Of a DNA stretch of 64,000 nucleotides, positions 10,215 to 23,794 are shown piece after piece. This DNA is from Cokeromyces recurvatus (taxonomy: Eukaryota; Mucoromycota; Mucoromycetes; Mucorales; Mucoraceae), in NCBI RefSeq assembly GCF_025118155.1, contig NW_026251387.1, forward strand, positions 1,147,501-1,211,500. Direction: 5' to 3'. Positions within the stretch are counted from its first letter, which is position 1, and every line of letters starts with the position of its first letter. The notes under the pieces are model-generated. The model saw only the letters and a list, made by a program, of their open reading frames with translations, was not told where the DNA came from and ran no database searches. Position numbers and translations under genes: made by a program.

Positions 10215-13142
10215 ATGAGAAACTTATTCAAATCAAATAGGAAAAAAACGCCCAAAATTCAATTAAGACCTGATGATATTAAAATACCTCTTCCAATGAT
10301 AAGTGGTGTTCAATTTGCAGATATGACTGATTCAGAGCTGACAATACTTATTAGTGGAAGAAGAGAAGAGAGGAAGAATTTAGAGACCTCCATCAATAAT
10401 AACTCGAAAGTTAAAAGCAATTCTTCATTTGAAGCTAAAATAGCAACTACTCCTCTTGATAATACAACCCAGCCTACTACCAGTAAAAAAAGTTCACTTC
10501 CAGCATTTACTGCCTCTATATCAGCTCACAGTCTAGTGCCTCTCACTCAATCCCTTTACAGAACTTATGTAGATGAAAAAACTCAAGTCGAAAACCAAAG
10601 CATGAGTAGTAACGATAGTACTGATGATGACAGCAGTGATATTGAATTTTTACTAAGCAATGTTATGCCATCCAACACATCACAAACTAAAGGTAATACA
10701 TAATAATAATAAAAAGTCTCTTTCTCTCTCTCTCCCTCCCTTTTTTTTTTTTCCTTTGTCTGTATGACATGAATTAATATCATAAATAATAAAGAAAGGA
10801 AACTATTGACTCACCAATTATCATCCGATATTACAAAAGAAAATGACAATTCAAATACACCTCATATTTCAACATCAAAATTGCCTATTCTTACAACTTC
10901 TTCTCCCTTATCCAATTTTAATCAAGTTATTGAACGTGAAACTGCGATTTTTTTTCAATCTTTTCCTCCCTCACGGCAACCAAATAATATTGCTAACATT
11001 AAAAACTTCAATAAAATGTCAGAGAAATCTCGTTCAAGTAATGCAACTGTTGTTCATCAAATAATTAAGCCATCAACAGCTACCATTACGTATTATACAG
11101 AAACATCACCTCTCTATAAAGATAATAATAATAATAATAATTCATATCCTGTTATTAGTAATGACAACACTTCAGTAATTACTACAAACAAGCAAGTTAA
11201 GTACTTACCAAAGTCTTCCTCTGGTTCCTCATTCATTATAAATCATGATATCGTTACACAGTCTCCCCAGAATGTTTTTGTAAAAGACAGTAACACACTA
11301 TGTGGGACACAGTTACAGATTGCAACCATCTCCTCCGAGCCATCCAAATTTCCTGTTATTCTTTCTCAAAAACAAAACAACAATCACCATTCAAATATCA
11401 ACATGGGTATCAATGACTGCGTCAAAGGCAATAGTAATATTGAAATGGAAATCCTTCAATCTCAGCTTGATAAAATGGCATTGAACGAAGATCTGTTGGA
11501 GTTAAAGTATACTGTAAATCGTATACAACAGCAACGTCTTGTTGATTTAGAAGAGCATTTAAAAAGGGTAGAGGATCAAAAATTAAGAGAAAATGAGATT
11601 TTGGAGCAAATTTATTTAACGAAAAGGCAGTTAGAGGATGCAATAACTACTGGTAAGCTCTTTCCATCATCACTAGGAAACTATCAACAGCAAAATACAG
11701 CTACTATACCGAATCAGACGGATACTAAGAAAGTTGGGGATAGAATGAATGAGGATATCAAGGATGAACCTGTAATGAAGACATCTCGTTCTACTACAAT
11801 ACATGGGGATCAAAAAATAATACCAAGTGAGCAAAAGGATGCTAGCAGTAAGCATCATTATAACAATAGATATCGAAAGCGAAGATCATTCCCATATGCA
11901 ATGAATTATCATGGCTCTTCATTTGATGACTATTTCCCAGAAATAAATGCAAATGAAAATCATGACTTTGTTCATTACTCTCATTTTCAGAATCATAATG
12001 AATATACCATGAACAATCAAAGACAGATGATGGTGAATAAAAATCATACACCAGTCAATTCAGTCGATGCTATACCAGCAAGGGCATATCAAGGATATCA
12101 TTACAACTCCCATTCAAGACGTCCACGGTCAAGATCTATGGAATCACGATGGGTCTCTCCTAGCGAACTAGAGGATCAAGACTATTTTTATTACCCATCA
12201 AATACACATCAGTTTCAATATTATCCCAATAATACCTCTTATTTTATGGAAGATGATTTTGCGTTTTTCCCATATCCTCCTTCTTTACAACATCATAACA
12301 ATCGTTCTCGAAAATCGTCTTTACATAGTGCAAAAAGTAATATTTCCGACAATGCTGATAATAATAATAATAACCGTATAAACAATTCTGGCATCACTTT
12401 GTCTGATGAGAATAGTAGAAGCACTGACCAGCCTAATTCATCATCTAGCAATATACGGACACCAAAAATAGCTACTAGTAATATAAATAATAGTCAAAAT
12501 CAGTTCAATATGAAACATCCAGAATTTCCTAATTTTGATAATGGTAACAAAAAATATTACCAATACGTTTCATCTCAAAAGCAACCTTACAACCTGAGAA
12601 CTTCACATAGTCGTCCTCAAATGCTAGGTAGAGATAACAATACAAAGCATCATTCTTCCTCTATAATGCATCATCACGCTGATGCTAGCTATAGAGTACC
12701 TCTTTCTTTTTTACCACCACCACCACCACCACCACCTCCTCCTCCTCCAATCAATTTAAATACCCAAGATAATATAAAGATGAGACAACATTCGGCACTG
12801 CCTCCTACTTCATATAGACTTGAGAATTTTATTCCATTATCAGGGAATGACTACTTATCTTACATGCCACTACCACCTCATCCAACTCAGCTGACAAAAA
12901 CACTATCAACAGAAGATCCACAAAGACTATGGAAAGGTTATATGGAAGGACCTCCACTACCGTGGGAGCATCAAATGAATATTCATGATATGTACACATC
13001 TCCAAACGTCATTAACCAGATGAACATGTTCCCATATAATGATTTATTAGATCAACAGGAAGAAAGACACTCTCCAAATATGAACTTAAGAAATAGGACA
13101 TCTGCTACATCTAATGTTGGCCCTTATCATTACAGTCATTAA
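10215..13142 (+). CDS. Large low-complexity coiled-coil protein, function unknown
   Basis: Two exons, 10215-10692 and 10795-13142, joined by a 102-bp GT-AG intron that keeps the frame (TK then ERKLLTHQ). The product is about 940 aa. Near the N-terminus is a conserved-looking segment (LRPDDIKIPLPMISGVQFAD, then SELTILISGRREER). Long Ser/Thr/Asn-rich stretches follow, then one confident coiled coil around genome 11440-11650 (LQSQLDKMALNEDLLELKYT and onward, rich in Leu, Glu, Gln and Arg). A His/Tyr/Asn-rich region and a 12-residue proline run (about 12712-12748) come next. The C-terminus contains RLWKGYMEGPPLPWE. I do not recognise the family. The proline run and coiled coil suggest a scaffold or cytoskeletal partner. 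The 3' end faces the ligase gene convergently. Confidence 0.75.
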
Positions 13143-13437
13143 TATTAATTACCTGAAATAATCCTCGAAATGAGACCCAAATTATAGTCTATAGGTTTTC
13201 TCATGGTTACTAATATATGCTTAACCAGTTATTTTGAATAATTAATATTATATGTCATAATAAAGTCAACTATTATCCATAATAACAATATATAACATTA
13301 TACTTGTAGATTAAAATCTAAGTTACAAATACTATAGTACATAAAGTATAAAAGCAAAACCCAAATATATTTTACAGTATATAATAAAAAAATATAATAT
13401 AAGCCTATTATTAAAATTAAATGCATATAAAAAATAG

Positions 13438-13488
<51 letters not shown>

Positions 13489-13535
13489 AGTAATAATGAT
13501 AACTAGCTATAGAGCCGAAAGTGTAATGATACCTT
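13143..13535. other. Convergent intergenic space with poly(T)
   Basis: A+T-rich 3' region between two convergent genes. It contains a poly(T) run of about 43 bp at 13442-13484. No gene is seen. Confidence 0.7.
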
Positions 13536-15748
13536 CTATAACTTAGATTTGTGTGAGGAAGCTACAGCTTTCTTTTCTTCTGCATGAGCAGTATCACGCA
13601 ATACACGACGAAGAATTTTACCAGAGGCACTTTTGGGAATAACATCGATAAAACGAACACTACGTATTTGCTTATAAGGGACAACTCTATCAGCAACGTA
13701 TTTCATGATCTCTTGTGCTGTTTCTTCTGATGGGATATATCCTGGTTTTAAAGTAATATAGGCACGAGGCAATTCAGTAGCCTGAGTGTTATCATAAACA
13801 CCAATCACAGCACAATCAGCAACAATAGACAGTGTAAGCTAAATACATAATTAAAAAAAAAAACCCCATTTTTTTTAATTTCTAAATGAAACAGCAAAAA
13901 AAAAAAAAAAAAAAAAAAATTACCAGAATACCCTCAAGTTCAGCAGGAGGAACCTATAAATGCTTAGTGAATAATACTTACTTTTTACAATCTAAATTTA
14001 TGATGATGATTATTATGACTACCTGGAAACCCTTATATTTTATTAATTCCTTAATACGATCCACAATATAAAAGTGTTCATCTTTATCAACAATAACCAC
14101 ATCGCCCGTATGAAAATATCCATCTTCATCAATACAGTCTGATGTAGCTTCTGGATTATTGATATAACCCTTCACATATATCCCAAGAGATATCAGTAAA
14201 TTATGCAGTTTATGTCATGCATAATACTTATTAATACCTTCATAATATTAGGGCCTTTAAGCCAAAGTTCTCCACGCTCGCCTTGATGAACATCTATCAA
14301 ATAAGCCTCAGCTTTCTTTTCCCCCCTCTTTTTTTTTTTTTTTCTTTTTTTCCTTTTAGATGTATTTTTTTTTACCATTGCCATTCTCATCAACTACTTT
14401 TGCAAACATGTTAGGAAGAAGAATACCTGTAGATCCATCAATGGTTCGATTCGTAGGTTCTATAATTGCTGAGGGAGAAGTTTCGGTCAAACCATAGCCT
14501 TGTTTGATGGTCAAATGAGGCAAACGAGTTTTAACTTCTCTACCAAGATCTGCAGAAAGTGGAGCAGCACCAGAGATACCAATTCTGAAAGACGATAGAT
14601 TATAATGAGAAATAATTTCATGTTTAGCCAATAAAAGATAGATTGGAGGAACTAAAGCAGCATAAGTAATCTTATCGTTTTGAATCGTCTCACAGAACTT
14701 GACGAGATCAAATCGAGGTAAAATATAAACGGGGATACCCAAATACAAAGCAGAATGTAAGATAATAGTAAGTCCAAAAATATGAAAGAATGGAAGTACA
14801 CCAATCATGCGATCAATGTTAGGGTCAATAAAAGCATTTTCCAGTGCAATATATTGACAAGTATTAGCAGTAATATTTAAATGACTTGAATATATGTATG
14901 TATGTATGTATGTATATAGAAAAGAGAAAAAAAAAAGATAAATTCAATGGAACATGTACATATAAATATATATGTACTCATTTTATATTTATGATTACTA
15001 CTTTACGTTGTCATGACTCCTTTACTTTTACCTGTGGTACCTGATGAAAAACAAAGATAAGCAACTTTTTCCTTAGCTTGCTCATATGTAAGTTCTTCAG
15101 GAAAAGCCCTACGGTCACCCATAAGTGCTGTTTCAAAAGGTTGAACTCCATCAATTGCTTTGTTACCAAAAATAAAAACATTCTTTCTAGGGATACCGAC
15201 ATGTTCAGCAGCTACTAGAGCGTTTTTCATATTTTCTTCATGACAAATAATCACCTTTGCCTTTGTCATTTCTAACTGGTATGCTAGTTCTTCCACATTA
15301 TAATTTGGATTAGCAGGAGTAGTTGCACCATCTAGATACATCAAACGTATATACATGTGGTTGATTATTTAGGGTACAAACTTATTTTAAACATATCGTG
15401 TTAACTTACTGGCAGCAACTGCACCAAGAAGTGGGATGGAATAGTTATACTATGTATTGTATTAGTATAAATCAAAAAGTAAACAAAAAAAAATCATGTA
15501 TTCATGATACATACTTGGTTAGGAGCATAGAGGGCCATAACATCGTCGTTTTTGAAATCACATACATCTTGCAAACCAGCAGCAAAACGTAATATAGAAT
15601 CCTTTAATGTACCATATGTAATGAAGCGTTTATCAATGGCATCAATCAAAACAGGCTTATCTTCAGATATATTCTTATTAGCAAAAATAAACTGAATAAT
15701 TCCAGATTTTGGTAATTCAATGCTAGGAAGTTTAGATTTATAGACCAT
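13536..15748 (-). CDS. 4-coumarate-CoA-ligase-like acyl-CoA synthetase, PTS1 SKL (paralogue 1)
   Basis: ANL-superfamily enzyme that would activate a carboxylic acid as an acyl-adenylate and transfer it to CoA. About eight exons can be chained in frame. MVYKSKLPS starts at 15748 and exon 1 ends at APNQ (15515). A short exon encodes [12 protein letters not shown]. The next carries [16 protein letters not shown] and the P-loop [11 protein letters not shown] (about 15010-15050). The next has [11 protein letters not shown] and [11 protein letters not shown]. Then come [17 protein letters not shown] with [15 protein letters not shown], a micro-exon [10 protein letters not shown], and the last exon with SASGKILRR containing the catalytic Lys. 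All adenylation core motifs are present. The protein ends in SKL, a canonical type 1 peroxisomal signal. The last exon is nearly identical to that of paralogue 2 at 21134 (see findings). The substrate could be a phenylpropanoid, a medium/long-chain fatty acid or another acid; sequence alone does not settle it. Confidence 0.9.
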
Positions 15749-16907
15749 TTTCTTTTTTGTCCTCTCAACCAGTCGAAAAAAAAAAGAAGATGAATTATTT
15801 AAAAAAAAAAATATGAAAGCATTGTTATAAAATTATGGGTGTGACAATGGACGGGTTTTTTTTATTAATGTTGAATAATAGCATATAATTAGTGTAATAT
15901 CTTCGTCGAATCTGTATCACACGCAAATAAAGTTTTCAAGAACTAAATTACTGTGTACATTGTTAAGTTTTTTTTTTCACAAACTTCTGCTATCAATTTA
16001 AACCAATCACATAATAGGCTTTCTTGAATTAAAAAAAAAAAAAAAAGAAGAAATATAAAAAAGTGATATACTTCTATTCTAATACTATATCTAGTTAGTG
16101 TGTATGACTCAAATCTGGCTTTTTTAATAAATTATTTGCCTAAAAGAATTGGCAGTTATTTTAAAAGTATTAAAAAATGCCCAAGACTACTAAATATCAT
16201 AACTAAGAAGCTAACAAAAAAAAATTAATATGTATGCTTTAAATTATAGACAAGTATTACTCTACTTTACTTTACTCATACTCTTATTTTTTTTTATTTT
16301 TATCTTTGGATTAATGATATTTCTAATAAATATCTATGTTTTCTTTTTGATGACAACGGTTCTTTTAATAACAGCATTAAATTGTGTTTCATAGTGAAAA
16401 GAAAGAAAAATAATCTTTAGATTATTATGTAAATTATTTTTTCTTATCCTATGTCATGAACTAATCAAACATGCGGATCAAAAAGTCCTATCTAGACTTT
16501 CTTAAAATTCCCATGATCTACTTCATCAAATAATATTAACACGTCTCACACTTCATTATCTACAACGTATTTTATTCAGTTGTAACTAACACTTTTCTGA
16601 TTCACATCTTCTTTCTGGCTTCTTCAACAATCCTTATAAACACTTTTCAATTTAAATTCATTAATAAATATCTTCGACTCTTAGAACTACTGTTCGGTCT
16701 CGTTGACTTCTTTTGTCTTTTTATTATAATACCTTTTATTTGATATTTTATGGAAATATCACATCCTATAATTATTGTACATATTTCTTATGTAAGGATT
16801 TAAATTATTATTGTTATACATTAACGAGTAATAAATAATAATAATATTACTATTATTAATAATAAAGAATAATTAATTCTACATGCTTATAAAATATAAT
16901 TTTTATA
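15749..16907. other. Intergenic, no supported gene
   Basis: Upstream region of ligase paralogue 1 and 3' region of the transporter gene. It is A+T-rich with short A or T runs. Nothing gene-like was recognised on either strand. Confidence 0.65.
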
Positions 16908-19900
16908 TTATGAACGCGAAAGAATCCATTCATCAGGATCCTCTATTCCTACAAGATCTTTAGTCACGTTAAGCACTTTTTCAAGTTCATCAACAAACAC
17001 AAGGCCATTCATAAGATACGCACTATAACTAGAAAATGAAGGATTCGCGATATCCTTGGGATCAATCATTATTTTCTTTTCTAAAAGAGATGTAAATCGT
17101 TGCCTTGCATCAATTGGAGAAATCATATAAGGTGGAAGTGCTGTCTTTGCAGCAAGAGTTGAAGAAATCAATTTTGCACTAGTAAGAATTGCGGAAAGCT
17201 TTTTTTTTTTTTTTTTTTTTTTTTCATATAAATATAATATTAGCCCACTAGTATAAAATTCTCCCCCCCTCTCCCTCTTCCCAATAATTATATAGTCATA
17301 ATTTATATTTACATAGTCTTTTCTTTCTTGTAACAAAATAGATGCAATATTTTTTCTCCATTCAGACCTTACTTCACGTAGTGCAAATCCCTAAATAAAA
17401 CAAAAATAAAATTGTTCATTTATGCATATATATATATATATATATACGTTAAATATTACCATATTCGTAACAAGATCAGACAAGTGATCCATCTTTTCAA
17501 CCAGTATTTTATAACTTTCTGAATGAAAGTAACCACGAAGTGGAGGTTCATAAGCTGTATGTTGTAAAAGTGCACGCTCTTCTGCAACTTGTCGTCGAAG
17601 TTGAAGAGTCAGCTTTCTAAAATCTTTAGAAACAGTAGGCGAAGCTTCAACACCTGCAGGAGAAATTGTACTAGCATATAATATTCCATAGCATTTTCCA
17701 ATATCACGCATCGTATTAGCAATTTTCTTACGAAGCTCAACACGACCTGTAGGAGGATAGGGTAGAGATATTAAGATACCGCCTGCAGCAATTCCAATAA
17801 TTACCAATAGCAATCTCTAAACATATATGAATACATATATAAATATATATGTATATGTATATGTATATATACACTAATCATATATCCTTACCTTTCCGGC
17901 TACAGTATAAACTTTGTCATATCCAGGTAAACCTTCTAAAACGTAGCTGTATTCGTAAGAGACAACAAGAATCATTGTTACTTTAGTCATTAAAGCAATA
18001 ACTCGATATTTTGGTATAAAGAAGAATATATAGTATAAAGGAAGAAATAAAATGAAGCAAACAACTGCCATTCCATAAGCATTTCCACGACACATTTCCC
18101 ATACAATAATTCCGAGAACAGCCCCAATAACAGAACCTATAATTCTATATAAAATACTATATGCATATATTTAATATTACATATTAGGAGGAAAGAAAGA
18201 AAAAAAAAACTCTCTTAATTAGTAAATATCATTTATAAGCGAATAATACTTCCATATTACCCAAACACAAATGCACCTGTCATTGGAAACATCCATAAAA
18301 CTAAAGTAATCATTCCCCATTGTCCTCTCCAACTTATATACCATTCGTGATTCTGAGGCATCCAAGCGGGTATAGCCATCATAACAACACCAATAGCCGT
18401 TTTAATAGCAAACAAAGTTGAAGTGTTTGTAAGCCATCGGAGAAAGAGATAGATAAGATAAAAAAACTTTTGCATAGGTGTAATAGGGGCAGACACATCG
18501 GGATCAGCAAACTTGGTTTGCTTCTTCCTTATCCGTGACGATTTTGCCTCAAAGACATCATTACTTTCAGAATCATGAGAGTTACTTTGAAGCGTACCCA
18601 CACGAGCCAAATCATTCCCTCCTGGTTGATTTTCGTAGTCATTTTCATCACCTCCTACAGAGCCACCGACTTCACTGTTAGACATGATCCATTTCTTTAA
18701 TGTTTGATGAGGTAACAATATCCTAGGCTTAACACGCCTTGCTTCTAGTTTTTCGATTAATTTCAAAAGCGAGGCAACACTAAGGGCATGTTGTCTTAGA
18801 CTGAATATATAAAGAAAGAGTAAATAGAGTGGACCATTTCGAGGGAGTTGAGTAGCATTCAAGCCAAGAAATTTGCAAAATACTTTATTACTTTTAGATA
18901 TTTCATCCAGTTGATGAATAGTTTCATAAAGTATTGATGTAGACACTGGATCCTCAGTTTGACCTATGCAATTTTTATTTGTTGTCGTCGTTGCCTTTTT
19001 CGAGACCCAAAGTCTTGGAAACGGCCACAGGATACTATTTAATGTAGTTCTAGGAGGGTAGTGAAGATTGGCAAGTCTAATTGAGGCTTGATTTGTAGCG
19101 TTGTAACATAAGTCCGATAATTCTTTACTAATAGGACGTATACCCTTGAGTGAAGTTGTAAATGCATCCATCGTAACTGGATCAATAAATTTATTAAAAA
19201 ACATATTCTTATTCTCAGAATAAACATAATTATTTTTCAACATTAGACTGACACCGATCCCATGTAAAGGGCTTCGCATGTTGGTAATCAAATTGGATAT
19301 CTCACTGCAATCTACGTCTGATATACGAGAAAACAGGATTTCCCTTTTTACGGCACGTTTACATTCAATCATTAAAAGAATACCATTTTTAAGATGTGCA
19401 CTTAAAGTTGGAAGTGTAACATTATGATTGACAGGTGAATCTTGAAGAAAGGCATCTGTATGTTCTTTAAAGAAAGAATTGTAACCTGCAAGTGTTTTCC
19501 TCGAGATGCCTAAAAAATTGTTGATACTATCGTCTGGCCAGATAAGATAATTGATAGCCAAACATATTGCTCCAGCTACAAGTACGGGCAAAAGAAGTTG
19601 CCACTTCACTAAATTGCTTAATGAAATTGTTTATATTAGATAATTTGTTTTATGAAAAACTTACGATCACCTCTGGAGTAAATTCATTAAATCCTGCACT
19701 AAAAGTCATTGAAAACTGGGCAAAAAATAAATAAATAAAAATATTAGCGATAGTAATTATTTAAAGCTGTTAAAAATATATAATCAATTAATAAACAATT
19801 ATTTACTGTTAAAACAATACAAGCAATAACAGTTCCAAAGTTAGCTAAATGATATCAAGATCAAAATGAATATTAGTAAAATTAAACCAATTTTATATTG

Positions 19901-20318
19901 TATGTATCCTAATTTTCTTCTTTAAATTAAATTACCCTTAGGAAATTTTATACGAATTAGGTTTAAAATAAAGACACCAATAAATAAAAACACTGCCAAA
20001 ATGGCACATGCACCAGCCTGGACAGGATTCGGATCAGATTTATCTCGTGCAAGACTAGCAAGAAATGAACCTTATTTATACTAGACATTATTAATCATTT
20101 TCTTGTAAGTTTAAATCTTTTTATATTGATGTATATTTTAAAAGATTTACCTAATAAACTCCAGCCTGATGCTAGTCCACCACCTAGAGTGCCTAAAAGG
20201 ACTGCCTAATTTCTATTAGATTTTAAATTGAAATATATACGTAGGGAGATAAAAATGCCTTACTTCAGTTTGAATACCTATTTTTTTTTTCAATCAATCC
20301 AATACAAAATTATCATAT

Positions 20319-20376
<58 letters not shown>

Positions 20377-20829
20377 TATTGTTCTAACAGGAAAATAGAA
20401 AATAGTAACGATGCCCACAAGCAATACACTACTGCTCACTACTTTTCTTGTATGATAGTCAAAAATAAAAACCATCGCTATTAGTAAAGCAAATGATGCT
20501 TTTATTGTTTTCCTCATTTGGTGAAATTCAGGGAGTTTAGCTTTATCAATAAGTCTTTGAAGAATACTCGGGTTCTTTTGTTGTGGTGGTGATGGTGTTG
20601 AAGATGTTGCTAATGTATCTCTTGTAGGCAATCTATTGGGTAATTGATTACTTTCATCTGATTTTGCTATAGAAAAGGATGTTCGCTTTGTTGACTCTAA
20701 AGGGTTTTCAATATTGATCGAGTAGGTTGTACTACTGTTGCTTTCAATAGGATCTATACTATTTTCTGTATTGCTTGTATGTTGAAAATAATTGAGAGAA
20801 TTTTTTAGTTGATGATGAGGATCACTCAT
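16908..20829 (-). CDS. Aromatic acid exporter / fusaric acid resistance-type membrane transporter
   Basis: Multi-exon gene starting MSDPHHQLKNS at 20829 and ending DEWILSRS at 16908. Exon 1 has a Ser/Thr-rich cytosolic N-terminus, then LQRLIDKAKLPEF and the first helices (FALLIAMVFIFDY, VSSSVLLVGIVTIFYFPVRT). Small exons follow with LLGTLGGGLASGWSLLGSF and ILAVFLFIGVFILNLIRIKF. The long exon 18257-19609 carries MKWQLLLPVLVAGAICLAIN, a large soluble loop, and a second helix set (FAIKTAIGVVMMAIPAW, GMITLVLWMFPMTGAFVFG). The 3' exons give PLYYIFFFIPKYR, LPYPPTGRVELRKKIANTMR and the terminal DELEKVLNV. The duplicated helix bundles with a central soluble segment and the late R(K)xLA.TMRDIG block match the fungal ArAE/DUF2421 (fusaric acid resistance, brefeldin-sensitivity) family. 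A 53-bp homopolymer follows the first splice donor. It lies between two acyl-CoA ligases on the same strand, which suggests export or handling of organic acids. Confidence 0.82.
20321..20373. repeat. 53-bp poly(T), intronic, abutting a splice donor
   Basis: On the gene strand this is a poly(A) run that begins immediately after the GT of the first intron of the transporter gene (donor at 20374-20375). Confidence 0.9.
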
Positions 20830-21133
20830 TTCAATTTTCCTTCAATATGCTTAATTGTTTATAAAATATAAAGAAAGGATGCAGCAGGATTATTAAAAAA
20901 TGAGGGCATCACTATTATTTTAATAATTCATGCTTGACGTCAGTTTATGATAGTTTTGGTTTCAGATTTATTATGCAGGAAAAAAATTATCCCTTGACTT
21001 GACTATTATTAAATAAACATTTATCATATACATTACATTAGTAATTAAATAATGAAATCTTTTCTATAATTCTATACATTTATATTGATTCTATGACTAT
21101 GAAAAAAAAAAGGTTTTTTTTTTATATATATAT

Positions 21134-22121
21134 CTATAATCTAGCTTTGTTTAAAATGGTTTTCTCTTCTGCATGAGCAGCATCACGCAATACACGACGA
21201 AGAATTTTACCAGAGGCACTTTTGGGAATAACATCGATAAAACGAACACTACGTATTTGCTTATAAGGGACAACTCTATCAGCAACGTATTTCATGATCT
21301 CTTGTGCTGTTTCTTCTGATGGGATATATCCTGGTTTTAAAGTAATATAGGCACGAGGCAATTCAGTAGCCTGAGTGTTATCATAAACACCAATCACAGC
21401 ACAATCAGCAATAATAGAAGAAGTAATCTAAATGATGGTATATAATTAAAATACGGGGTATTATTATTATTATCATATATATATAGAATATATGATTCAA
21501 TTCTTACAAGAATAGCTTCGAGTTCAGCAGGAGGAACCTATATTGGGTTATCAGCACAAAGAATTTTCTTCTCTTTCTTTTCCCCTTTATTTTTATTACC
21601 TGGAAACCTTTATACTTTATCACTTCTTTAATACGATCTATGATGAAAAATTCCCCAGATTTAGAATCTAATTTAGCGATATCGCCAGTACGCATCCATC
21701 CATCTTTTGTAAATATTTCCGAATTTGCTTTATCATCATTCAGATAACCTTTCATAATAACGGGTCCTTTTAAAAGAATTTCTCCAGTTTGATCAGGCCC
21801 GAGTTCTATTATTATTATCATGATGTAAATTTGTTTTTTCTTTTTTCATCAAAATAACAGGTACACACACACATATATATATATATATCTATATTGTTTA
21901 ATTTACCATTTCCTTCCTCATCTACAATTTTACATTCCATATTTGCAAGTAATACGCCTGTAGAGCCAGGACAATTTTTACCCACCTTTTGATAAATACA
22001 GCCTGCTGTTGTCTCTGTCATACCATAGCTATACAGTTATATAAATGTATACATGTATATGTATATGTATACATATATTATTTTAGCTGTCAAATAATAA
22101 TAGATGATGATAGAGTTTAAC

Positions 22122-22168
<47 letters not shown>

Positions 22169-23418
22169 CTTGTCTTATAGACGCCTTTATACGTAATTGT
22201 AAAGCATCTATATGCTCACTTCGAAGAGGGGCAGCACCACTACTAATCATTTTAAGTGAAGTCAAGTCATACTTTAAAACAACATCTTCTTTAGCAAATT
22301 GTACAACTAGAGTATCATTAAAATAAATATAGAATTAAAATAGGGGAGGGAGATTGCATTGTATTATTCCTATCATGTTGTTACCTATAGGTGGTACAAG
22401 AGGACCTATCGTGATCTTGTACCTTTCAATTAACTGACACACCAGTTGCAAATTAAATTTTGGAATAACCACAACAGGCGTATTCGTGTAAAATGCACGA
22501 AATACTAGCGTTGTTAAACCAAAGATATGAAAGAAAGGTAAAAAGCCAATAATAACATCGTCCATTTGAGTTGCATCTGTTTGTTCAAAGTCAGTTACCA
22601 TCATTATTTGAGAAACAAAGTTACGATGAGTTAGCATGACTCCCTTTGCAACACCTGTTGTTCCACTAGAGAAGCAAATGAAAGCTAAATCATTTGCAGG
22701 ATGAATACCTTGAAGAGGTATCTGAAGTGTGTTGTCTTGAGTTGCAGCAATGGATGAAAAGGGCTTAATACCGTCTACAGTCTCATTACCGAAAAGAAAT
22801 AGTTTATCTCTTGAAATATTATTTTTAATGGCTACTTTTAATAAGACGGGAAGAAGTGTCGGAACAGTGATAATGACTTTGGCTCCAGATTTCTGTATTT
22901 GATGATTAAATTCAGCTAATATATATTTATATATAATGTATCAGTATTAGTTCTCGCGTTTTCTTTTCTCTCTCTCTCTCTTTATATCAAAACAGAGTGT
23001 TATACCTTCTGTATAATTAGGATTACTGAACAAAGTATTTGAGTTAAAAAAAAAAAGGTCAAAAATAACCATGATAGATAGATGATTCTATCTTGATCTA
23101 TCCAACTTACCCAGGTGTAATAATACATTGAGCAGCCAAAAGAGAAAAATAGAGTACAGCATGATTGTATTGATTAGGGGCAAATATAGCAACTACATCA
23201 CCCTTTTTCAAGCCAACATGTTGCTTCCAACCTATAGCAAGTTTACCAGATAATTCCCTCGCTTCCTTGAATGAAACTGATTTATTTGTTATTCCGTCAA
23301 TCAACAAGGGACGATTTTGAGGACGTATTGTATTAAATTCGTTTGGTTGAAATAAAAATGAATAAATATCAATATCTGGAATAGGAAATGGTCGCTGTTT
23401 CGATTTGAAGACAGTCAT
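21134..23418 (-). CDS. 4-coumarate-CoA-ligase-like acyl-CoA synthetase, PTS1 ARL (paralogue 2)
   Basis: Second ANL-superfamily acyl-CoA ligase. Exon 1 (from 23418) reads [17 protein letters not shown] to CIITPG. A 20-nt micro-exon supplies NPNYTE. The next exon carries the P-loop [17 protein letters not shown] and [10 protein letters not shown]. Following exons give [78 protein letters not shown] and the final exon with [13 protein letters not shown]. The catalytic motifs are complete. The C-terminus is NKARL, and ARL is an accepted peroxisomal type 1 signal. Exon layout largely parallels paralogue 1, but the N-terminal two-thirds is clearly diverged, with different spacing and different intron use around the P-loop. 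The last exon is almost base-for-base that of paralogue 1. A 35-bp T run (22127-22161) lies just inside one intron donor. Confidence 0.9.
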
Positions 23419-23752
23419 AGTATAAAGAAAAGAGGAGAGAAGAGGAGAGGAGAGGAGAGGAAAGGAGAGGGAAATCCCTAATGTTTTTTCTAATATGTAT
23501 GATAATAAAAAGTGGGAAATCGGTTAATAATGATGTTCAGCTTGTATATCTTTAATTGGTTAATTTAAAGATATGGAAAAATAATTTACCAAGCGTGGGA
23601 TGGAATGTGGGGGAGGAAATTTAACCCGTCTAAGGTTTATTTTCCTGGAGACAAAATAAAATAAAATGAAATAAAAATAAATGTATACTTTCAAAGCATC
23701 TATTTTTTTTTTATGGTAAAACTGTCGGCAGTTAAAAAAAGTTTTTTTAGAC

Positions 23753-23794
<42 letters not shown>

